Positions 5,260 to 10,698 of a stretch of 10,698 bases of DNA are shown one piece after another. The position numbers were made by a program, and so were the translations under genes. Under the pieces are notes generated by a model. The model saw only the letters and a program-made list of their open reading frames with translations, searched no databases and was not told where the DNA came from. The first letter of the stretch is position 1, and each line of letters begins with the position of its first letter. Source of the DNA: Eggerthellaceae bacterium UBA5906 (lineage in GTDB: Bacteria; Actinomycetota; Coriobacteriia; Coriobacteriales; Eggerthellaceae); assembly GCA_002431805.1 (NCBI GenBank), contig DJEE01000062.1, positions 700 through 11,397 of the forward strand, given 5' to 3'.

Positions 5260-8246
5260 GCCTGCGTCCTCCCTTCGTAGTCAGGCACCCACGCCTTCAA
5301 GCGCGGATCGCTGGAATCGTGAATGATCTCGGTGCCGTCGTCGCCACAGGGCACGGGGTTGCCAAACGGCGAATTCTCCGCCGTGGCCTTATACACCTTC
5401 ACGCCGTAAGCGCGCAGGTTCGACGTGCCGATGAACGGGTCCTGAGCGTCCTTGTCGATCAGGCAGTTCACGCCGCACAGCGGAAAGCCCTTGTCGGCCT
5501 GCTTCAGCTCGGGGAACCACCACTGGTGCTCAAGGTTTACCACGCCCGGCGCGATGCCGTGGTACAGGTCGACCACTTCGCGGATCTTGTGCTCCTTCGT
5601 CTCGATCCACACCCAATCGCCCTGCTCGACGCCGATGCGCTCGGCGTCCTCGGGGTTCATCTCGATGCGCGGCACGGGCCACAGCTCGCGGCACCAGGGC
5701 AGCTGCCTGTGCTCGTTGTGGAAGTACACGGGGATGCGGCGGCCGGTGGTCGCCAAAAACGCGTTGTCGTCCTTGAACAGGTCGGGGTCGGCCACCGGGC
5801 CGTGCGGGGCCTCGCGGAACTGCGGGATGGCCTGGTCATCGTTGGGATAGTAGTTGTCGATGACCGTGGACCAGATCTCCTGCTTGCCGGTGGACGTGTC
5901 CCAACCTTGCGGATGGTCCATAACCGCCTGCACAGCCGCGGGGCTGTCGGACGTGGTCGCCCAGCCGGTTTCGTAGCGGCGGTACGTGCCCCACGCCTCG
6001 GGTTTCTCCACTTTGGAGTCCCACACGCCCTGCTCCTGGTAGGCCTTCTTGTAGTCTTCCCACTTCGGGATCTTGAAGCCGGCCAGGGCGATGGTGTTGC
6101 ACACGTTCTCCGCGTCGTCGATGGGCCACTTCTCGTCATCGGTGGCGCCGTCGCAGTACGGCTGGCCCATGGCTTTGAACAGGCGCATGACGATTTTCAA
6201 GTCGGGCTCGGCCTCGGCCGGCGGGTTCACGGCCTTGCACGTGGCGCCGAACGCGCCGGACGCGCCCTGCGACTTGCGGATGCAGTCAAGCTCCATCCAG
6301 TGCGCGGCGGGCAGCACGATGTCGGCGATGCCCACGGTAGGCGTTTCCCACAGGTCGATAGACACCCAGAAGTCCAGCTTCTTCAGCTGCTCGTAAGCGT
6401 ACAGGCTGTTCGACTGGTTCATGTGGTCGCCGGTTTGGCCGATGCCGCACGACAGCTTGTAAGGCTCGCCGGACTCGATGGTCTTGTAGATGCTGGTGGC
6501 ATCTGCCCAGCTGGGGTTGCACTTCGGGTCAGCCAGCATGGGGAATTTGTCGCCGCCGATGATCTTGGACTGGTCGGGGCTGCCCTTCACCGAAGAGGCG
6601 GACGGCAGCGTCATGGCCAGGTCGAAGAACGGCCAGCCGGCGGTAGAACCGCGCATGCCGCCCGGGATGTCCATGTTGCCGGTGATGCCGCACAGAATGT
6701 CCATGGTGCGGTTGGTTTGCAGCGAGTTGCAGCTGTGCTCAAGCGGCAGCATGTACTGGATGCCGCCGTTGCCGTAGCCGGTCGACGGGTCCACGCGCGT
6801 GGCGTAGATAGTGGCGGCACGCTCGATGTCGTCGGCGTTGCAGCCGGTGATCTCGGCAACCTTTTCGGGCGTGTAGTCGGCAACGCGGTCGCACAGGTGC
6901 TCCCACACGGTGCGGCAGTGCACCTTCTTGCCGTCCTTCAGCGTCACCTCGATGCCGCCTTCGGGCGTGTACAGCGCCGGGTACAAACCGTCGATGAACG
7001 GCGTGGCGTCGATGACGAAGCCTTGGCTTTGGCCCGTCAGATCCAAGCCGTGGATGTGCGCCTCGCGGCCAGCGGTCGCGGGCTTCCAGTCCTCACCTTC
7101 CCAGTGGGGCAGCTGGCCGGAGCTTGCGCTGCCGGACAGGCTCAGGTCGGCGGCGGAAGCATCGGTTACGGAAGAGGCAACGGACTTGCCGTTGGACTCG
7201 TAGTACGTCAGCTCGCCGTTCACCTCGTTGAGCACCATGAACGCGGTGTTCGAGCCGCCTTCCTTGATGTCGGACTGCTTGAGCAGGCGATTCTTCTTCG
7301 AGCCGTGCGTGGACTGCGAATCGGAAACGGAACCTTCCCAATCTTCGTCCTCCACCACCAGCATGGGAGCGTTCGTCCATTTGCGCACGTACAGGTCGTC
7401 GTACAGGCCCTTGTCGATGATGACGTTGATCCAGCCCAGGCCCATGGCGGCGTCGGTGCCGGGGCGCAGCGGCAGCCAGATGTCGGCTTCCTTGCCCAGG
7501 TTCGTTTGACGCGGGTCCACCAAAATGTGGAAATCAGCGCGCATGGCAACGTCAACGGTGGTACGGCAGCTGTCGTCGTAGTTGGAAAGCTCGGAAGCGC
7601 CGCCCCACTGCACGTACACGCGCGGGCGACCGACAACTTCCATCCAGCTATACGCGTTGTAGTCGTTGAGCTTCGTGGCGTAGAAGCGCGGGCCTTTGCA
7701 AATCTCGTTGGCCTGAATGGCGTTCGGACTCACAAAGCACTGCTTCAACGCCGCGTAAGGGCCCATAGACCAGATGCGACTGGTGCCAGCCATGCTGAAG
7801 TACGTCTCGTTGCCGTACTTGGACTGCAGCTCGGAAAACTTGCTGCCGATGGTGTCCATGGCCTCGTCCCATGTGATGCGCTGCCAACCCGGGTCGTTGG
7901 AATCCTTCGGGTTCGTACGTTTCATGGGGTACTTCAAGCGATCCGGATGATACGCAGCCTGCAGCGATGCCTGGCCCTTCGAGCAGTGGTTGCCCATGGA
8001 CTGGAACGCGGACTCGTCGCCCTCGCTGCGGATGACCTTGCCGTCTTGCACGTACACCCACACGCCGCATTCCATCTTGCCGCAGCCACGGCACATGGAG
8101 CGGATGCGCTTGACCTCGCCGGCGGTAGCGCCGCTGGATTTCGTTTCAGCCAGCGCGGTACCTGCAGTGCCCGCTACGCCAACAGCCGCGGCGGTTGCCG
8201 CTGCCATTTTCGTGAACGTGCGACGCGTCATCGTGAACTTGCCCAT
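5256..8246 (-). CDS. Tat-exported molybdopterin oxidoreductase, DMSO reductase family
   Basis: 996 residues from ATG 8244-8246, preceded by AAAGGAGG (8251-8258); the reading frame stays open 53 codons upstream, but that part is Arg/Lys-rich and does not look coding. The N-terminus carries a Tat motif, TRRTFTK (7-13), then an Ala-rich core and ALA-E (cut after residue 33). Cys52, Cys55, Cys60 and Cys88 form the N-terminal Fe-S site, with CX2CX4C instead of the common CX2CX3C. Cys183 in NEICKGPR is the likely molybdenum ligand. LRPGTDAAMGLGW (260-272) is a pterin-cofactor contact, and the C-terminal cofactor-binding domain starts near TGRRIPVYFHNE (834). Family role: catalytic subunit reducing a small terminal acceptor outside the membrane. 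The acceptor cannot be read from sequence; S- or N-oxides, oxyanions, or catechol dehydroxylation as known in Eggerthella are all possible. Confidence 0.96.
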   Translation of the reverse strand: MGKFTMTRRTFTKMAAATAAAVGVAGTAGTALAETKSSGATAGEVKRIRSMCRGCGKMECGVWVYVQDGKVIRSEGDESAFQSMGNHCSKGQASLQAAYHPDRLKYPMKRTNPKDSNDPGWQRITWDEAMDTIGSKFSELQSKYGNETYFSMAGTSRIWSMGPYAALKQCFVSPNAIQANEICKGPRFYATKLNDYNAYSWMEVVGRPRVYVQWGGASELSNYDDSCRTTVDVAMRADFHILVDPRQTNLGKEADIWLPLRPGTDAAMGLGWINVIIDKGLYDDLYVRKWTNAPMLVVEDEDWEGSVSDSQSTHGSKKNRLLKQSDIKEGGSNTAFMVLNEVNGELTYYESNGKSVASSVTDASAADLSLSGSASSGQLPHWEGEDWKPATAGREAHIHGLDLTGQSQGFVIDATPFIDGLYPALYTPEGGIEVTLKDGKKVHCRTVWEHLCDRVADYTPEKVAEITGCNADDIERAATIYATRVDPSTGYGNGGIQYMLPLEHSCNSLQTNRTMDILCGITGNMDIPGGMRGSTAGWPFFDLAMTLPSASSVKGSPDQSKIIGGDKFPMLADPKCNPSWADATSIYKTIESGEPYKLSCGIGQTGDHMNQSNSLYAYEQLKKLDFWVSIDLWETPTVGIADIVLPAAHWMELDCIRKSQGASGAFGATCKAVNPPAEAEPDLKIVMRLFKAMGQPYCDGATDDEKWPIDDAENVCNTIALAGFKIPKWEDYKKAYQEQGVWDSKVEKPEAWGTYRRYETGWATTSDSPAAVQAVMDHPQGWDTSTGKQEIWSTVIDNYYPNDDQAIPQFREAPHGPVADPDLFKDDNAFLATTGRRIPVYFHNEHRQLPWCRELWPVPRIEMNPEDAERIGVEQGDWVWIETKEHKIREVVDLYHGIAPGVVNLEHQWWFPELKQADKGFPLCGVNCLIDKDAQDPFIGTSNLRAYGVKVYKATAENSPFGNPVPCGDDGTEIIHDSSDPRLKAWVPDYEGRTQA

Positions 8247-8333
8247 GCATCCTCCTTTCTTCTGGCGCCTTAGGCGGCGCCTTCTCCTCTGCGGCTTGCG
8301 GCCTTTGCCAGCCGCGCGCCGCCCCTCGTCTTG

Positions 8334-8360
8334 CAGGCGGGAAAACGTCCCGCCCGCCTG
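8334..8360 (-). repeat. Stem-loop in the presumed reductase operon leader
   Basis: CAGGCGGG (8334-8341) pairs perfectly with CCCGCCTG (8353-8360) across 11 bases. It lies about 90-115 bases upstream of the catalytic-subunit start, so it would be in the 5' leader. A second small dyad of GGCGCC boxes occurs nearer the ribosome binding site. I could not match the leader to a known riboswitch class, including the Moco motif. Confidence 0.4.
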
Positions 8361-8419
8361 TTTCAGGCTGCCGCGCATCGGGTTTGGGGGTTTGCTGCGC
8401 GGCAAACTTGACAGGGCCT

Positions 8420-8448
8420 ACGATACGGCCCGCGCAGGCTTTTCAGAA
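8420..8448 (-). promoter_or_regulatory. Weak candidate promoter of the reductase operon
   Basis: On the reverse strand TTCTGA (8443-8448) is followed after 17 bases by TATCGT (8420-8425). Both hexamers are poor matches to the housekeeping consensus, as expected for an activator-dependent promoter. It would give a leader of about 165 bases. Confidence 0.25.
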
Positions 8449-8484
8449 TCCAGCCGGAGGCACGGTTGAGGGCCCGGCAGTGAA

Positions 8485-8503
8485 ATCATGTTCCTAGCAT
8501 GAT
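8485..8503. promoter_or_regulatory. Inverted repeat in the divergent control region
   Basis: ATCATG (8485-8490) and CATGAT (8498-8503) are separated by 7 bases. The size and spacing suit a dimeric helix-turn-helix regulator such as the LuxR-type protein encoded next door. It lies upstream of both divergent genes, but binding is inference. Confidence 0.35.
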
Positions 8504-8508
8504 GACGT

Positions 8509-8526
8509 TGAACTGGGGAAACGTTG
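8509..8526 (+). promoter_or_regulatory. Solo copy of the repeat core motif
   Basis: TGAACTGGGGAAACGTTG matches the reverse complement of 3251-3268 (centre of unit A, copy 1) at 17 of 18 positions, and also resembles the unit B centres. The long inverted arms that surround the other cores are absent. It lies about 65 bases upstream of the regulator -10 box, a place suited to a regulator-binding site. Confidence 0.5.
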
Positions 8527-8589
8527 TTAATGGAGTTAGCTGTTGGTTACACACAGCCGCGAAGGCCGCGGCGCGCACGAGGGCTGTAC

Positions 8590-8595
8590 TATAAT
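8590..8595 (+). promoter_or_regulatory. Candidate -10 box of the LuxR-type regulator gene
   Basis: A perfect TATAAT lies about 27 bases before the start codon, which would give a very short leader of about 20 bases. No -35 consensus is present at 17 bases upstream. The dyad ACAGCC (8553-8558) / GGCTGT (8582-8587) brackets that position, and a GCCGCG/CGCGGC dyad lies inside it; either may be an operator replacing the -35 element. Confidence 0.5.
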
Positions 8596-8605
8596 GAAAG
8601 CAGAC

Positions 8606-8614
8606 GAGGAAAGG
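8606..8614 (+). promoter_or_regulatory. Ribosome binding site fixing a TTG start
   Basis: GAGGAAAGG ends 7 bases before TTG at 8622-8624. This strong site supports the rare TTG codon as the start of the regulator gene; no ATG in that frame occurs until the first membrane helix. Confidence 0.75.
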
Positions 8615-8621
8615 CACTTTT

Positions 8622-10298
8622 TTGGGGGAGAAAAAGACGGGGAATCCCACGGCAGGCGCTGCTGAAAGCCAGCGCCGCGGCGGGAACACCAGCGGCGATA
8701 GCACCGCTTCGAAGGCCGCGAAAAGCGGCCGCAATGCCAGTGCGGAATGCGCTGGCGAGCGCGCCGAAGCTGCACGCGAGAAACTTTCGAAGTCGCTGGC
8801 AAACGGCGGCGCACAAGCAAAAGAGGCACTCGGGCGCACAGAGGTGCTCACAGGCGTGGCCCTTGGCTGCATGCTTGCTTGGGTGCCCATGTCGTTCCAA
8901 AGCCTCAACATTGTTGGAGAACCGGGCGAGCCGGTGCTTGATACGGTGTATCTGATTTCCATCCTGGCGCTGCTTGCCACGCAAATTTTCATAGGCTTGC
9001 GACACGCGCAATGCGCACTGTGGTTGGCACGCGGCCCCGTGCGCATAGGCGCAGCCGTTGTCATGAGCATCTCTACGCTGCTGCTGTTGCCCGCCGCAGG
9101 GGGCGCCGGCCCCAACGCTCCCGCAAGCTGGTTTGCTGCAAGCATGGCGTTCACCGTGCTTTCGGGCGTGACGTCTGGCGTGTCGTCCGGCATTTTTCTG
9201 GCGCAGTTCGGCCTGCTTATCAGCAAGTTCTCCGCTAAAGCCACCGCCGCCATTGCCGCAACGGGGTACATTTTCATGTCGGCGCTGTTTTGCGTGTACT
9301 CGCTTTTCGGGCCGCTTGAGTCGTGCCTGTTCGCCGCCAGCATGCCCATCATCAGCGCGTTTTTGCGCGACACTGGCGCTTCCACCGAGAAAAGCAAGGC
9401 TGTCATTTTGGCAAAGCCGCTGCCCGCGCAGGCCCTGCCCGCAAACCCCGACGAACGCCGCCAGCTTACGCGCTTGACGCTAACCCTGGCATTTTGCTCG
9501 GCGCTGGTAGGCTGCGCAAACGAGATGGCGCGCACCATCTACATCCAAATGGGCATCGCTGGTAGCGGCAACGGCAACTACGCGCTGGTGCAGGCTGGCG
9601 CCGCGCTCATCGTTGGGTTTGGCGCCACCGTTATCACCCTGGCGCTGGTCAGCATGAAAACGCCACGCGCACCCGAGGTGTGCTATCGCATCCTTATGTT
9701 CTTCATTGCGCTGGGAGTTGCCTTGCTGCCCGTACCCATGCTGTATCCCGTTGACGTGGTGATTCCTTACGCCATCAACGCAGCGGCGTTCCAATGCTTC
9801 GGTATTTTGGCCTGGGTGCTCATCTGCGGCACATGCCACCAATACCCCGCAACCAGCGTTCGCACGTTTTCGCTCATCCGCGCCGGCTGGACGGCGGGCC
9901 CCATCGTAGGCATGTTTGTTGGGCGCTTTGTTGTGCACTTCACGCCGTTTCAATTAGCCGACGTGTTTCCCTGCTCGCTTATCGGCGCGGCGCTGGTTAT
10001 GTGCACGTTCATGGCGTTCACCGAGCGCGACCTGGCAACAGCCGTAAATCTGCTGCCCACCGACAAGAAACGCCGCTTCACCAACAAATGCCTGGCCGTT
10101 GCCGCGCGCTGCGGGCTTTCCGAGCGCGAAACCGAAATCATGCAGCTGTTCGCTAAGGGACGCAACTTGGCCTACATCCAAGACCAGCTGTGCCTGTCAA
10201 AAAGCACCGTAAGCACCCACCGCCAGCACATCTATCAAAAACTCGGCGTGCACTCCAGCCAAGAGATGATCGACCTCATCCAAGAAGAAAAAGTGTAG
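8622..10298 (+). CDS. Polytopic membrane LuxR-family regulator
   Basis: 558 residues from a TTG start. Residues 1-72 are a hydrophilic, Ala/Ser/Lys-rich N-terminal stretch. About twelve hydrophobic segments follow (from about 75 to 466), resembling a transporter-like domain. The C-terminus (about 497-556) is a LuxR/GerE helix-turn-helix: LSERETEIMQLFAKGRN, then the recognition-helix region LSKSTVSTHRQHIYQKLGVHS. Proteins of this architecture are expanded in Eggerthellaceae and typically sit beside respiratory or catechol-processing molybdoenzyme genes, where they are thought to sense the substrate at the membrane and activate the neighbouring operon. Here the gene is divergent from the reductase operon across 375 bases. 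The ligand is unknown. No receiver or PAS domain is visible, so it is a one-component membrane regulator. No terminator with a U-tract follows; unit A copy 2 starts 74 bases past the stop. Confidence 0.95.
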   Translation: MGEKKTGNPTAGAAESQRRGGNTSGDSTASKAAKSGRNASAECAGERAEAAREKLSKSLANGGAQAKEALGRTEVLTGVALGCMLAWVPMSFQSLNIVGEPGEPVLDTVYLISILALLATQIFIGLRHAQCALWLARGPVRIGAAVVMSISTLLLLPAAGGAGPNAPASWFAASMAFTVLSGVTSGVSSGIFLAQFGLLISKFSAKATAAIAATGYIFMSALFCVYSLFGPLESCLFAASMPIISAFLRDTGASTEKSKAVILAKPLPAQALPANPDERRQLTRLTLTLAFCSALVGCANEMARTIYIQMGIAGSGNGNYALVQAGAALIVGFGATVITLALVSMKTPRAPEVCYRILMFFIALGVALLPVPMLYPVDVVIPYAINAAAFQCFGILAWVLICGTCHQYPATSVRTFSLIRAGWTAGPIVGMFVGRFVVHFTPFQLADVFPCSLIGAALVMCTFMAFTERDLATAVNLLPTDKKRRFTNKCLAVAARCGLSERETEIMQLFAKGRNLAYIQDQLCLSKSTVSTHRQHIYQKLGVHSSQEMIDLIQEEKV

Positions 10299-10371
10299 GG
10301 CTTGGCACCGGATGTCAACCCGCCATCCCGACCATCCGCCGCGCACCTCGCCATTGCGCGCGCTGCCCACT

Positions 10372-10518
10372 TGTCAAAAACGCGTTAGTTTGTGACTTAA
10401 TTAGAACGCACACACTATCTGATTTTTTCGATTTACATTTCCCCAGGTCAACGGATGGTGCAGAACCACACCACTCGCCACCCACACAACAAGTCACAAA
10501 CTAACGCGTTTTTTGACA
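10372..10518. repeat. Inverted-repeat unit A, copy 2
   Basis: The left arm 10376-10398 (AAAAACGCGTTAGTTTGTG, then ACTT) is the exact reverse complement of 10491-10513, 23 bp. After one extra T, TGTC/GACA continues the symmetry. The central motif is TTTCCCCAGGTCAACGG (10438-10454). The right arm contains T6 (10509-10514), so a terminator role for the preceding regulator gene cannot be excluded, although the loop would be about 90 bases. Confidence 0.82.
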
Positions 10519-10592
10519 CCTTCCGGCACCGTGCAACCCACTCGCCAGGAAAGGAGCAACGAACGGATACCTCGCGCTTCCGGCGCGCCCGC

Positions 10593-10698
10593 GTCGCAAA
10601 CTCGCTTGTGTTTGTGTTTTGTTGGGAACCGGCCGAGTAGCAGCATTTTTTGCAAGCCGTTGACCTGGGAGAATGCTGCGTGACTTATGGCTGCTACT
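10593..10698. repeat. Inverted-repeat unit B, copy 2, truncated
   Basis: The left arm 10593-10620 matches copy 1 at 24 of 28 positions, all four changes being transitions. The following GTTGGGAACCGGCC is identical. The core GTTGACCTGGGAGAATGC is at 10659-10676. Inside, AGTAGCAGC (10636-10644) pairs perfectly with GCTGCTACT (10690-10698). The right arm lies beyond the window. Confidence 0.78.

Larger units (their letters stand above)
10372..10698. repeat. Composite repeat, copy 2, cut by window end
   Basis: This has the same order as copy 1: unit A, a spacer of about 76 bases, then unit B, which is truncated at a position equivalent to 3510 of copy 1. The offset between copies is 7182 bases for A and 7188 for B. 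Bases 10299-10371, between the regulator stop and the repeat, hold nothing I can identify. Confidence 0.75.

Noticed and set aside
5205..8273. A 1022-codon open frame on the + strand
   Set aside because: It is antisense to the clearly recognised catalytic subunit gene. The long open frame is a by-product of GC-rich third positions on the opposite strand, and its translation shows no domain.
8408..8413. A perfect TTGACA on the + strand
   Set aside because: No -10 hexamer is found 16-18 bases downstream, and the regulator start is more than 200 bases away.
8486..9538. A 350-codon open frame on the - strand
   Set aside because: It is antisense to the LuxR-type regulator, which has clear helix-turn-helix and membrane segments.

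Overview
The window looks like a GC-rich chromosome segment from a gut actinobacterium of the Coriobacteriia, most likely Eggerthellaceae (Eggerthella, Gordonibacter or Adlercreutzia type). The main reason is the locus at 3743-10298: a Tat-exported molybdopterin oxidoreductase of the DMSO reductase family, its four-cluster ferredoxin-like subunit and a DmsC-type membrane anchor, divergent from a polytopic membrane protein with a C-terminal LuxR helix-turn-helix. Such loci are abundant in that family. The taxonomic call is inference; the window has no rRNA or other marker.

Layout. 1-254 (-): nearly complete PqqD-like protein, cut by the window edge. 255-573: its promoter, a perfect 38-bp palindrome with a LacI-type operator core, and an intrinsic terminator. 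574-1368 (-): HPr-kinase-like P-loop protein, preceded 3 bases upstream by a single-pass Gly/Ser-rich surface protein (1372-1956, -). 1957-2608: gene-poor, with a hairpin and one doubtful 47-codon ORF. 2609-2971 (-): ArsC/Spx-family thioredoxin-fold protein. 2972-3742: repeat- and hairpin-rich intergenic region. 3743-8246 (-): the three overlapping reductase genes (catalytic, Fe-S, anchor). 8247-8621: divergent control region. 8622-10298 (+): the LuxR-type membrane regulator. 10299-10698: a second copy of the composite repeat seen at 3194-3553, cut by the window end.

How it works together (inference from families): electrons from a membrane quinol pass through the anchor and the Fe-S subunit to the molybdenum site outside the membrane, reducing an unknown acceptor. 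The divergent regulator probably senses that acceptor or a related ligand and controls the operon.

The most unusual content is non-coding. A composite element of about 360 bp flanks the respiratory locus on both sides in the same orientation. Each copy holds two long inverted-repeat units (A and B) whose central motifs are complementary to each other, with a compensatory change between the copies. A further solo copy of the central motif lies in the divergent promoter region. This fits a structured, possibly kissing-hairpin element, or a MITE-like pair, and is the best lead in the window.
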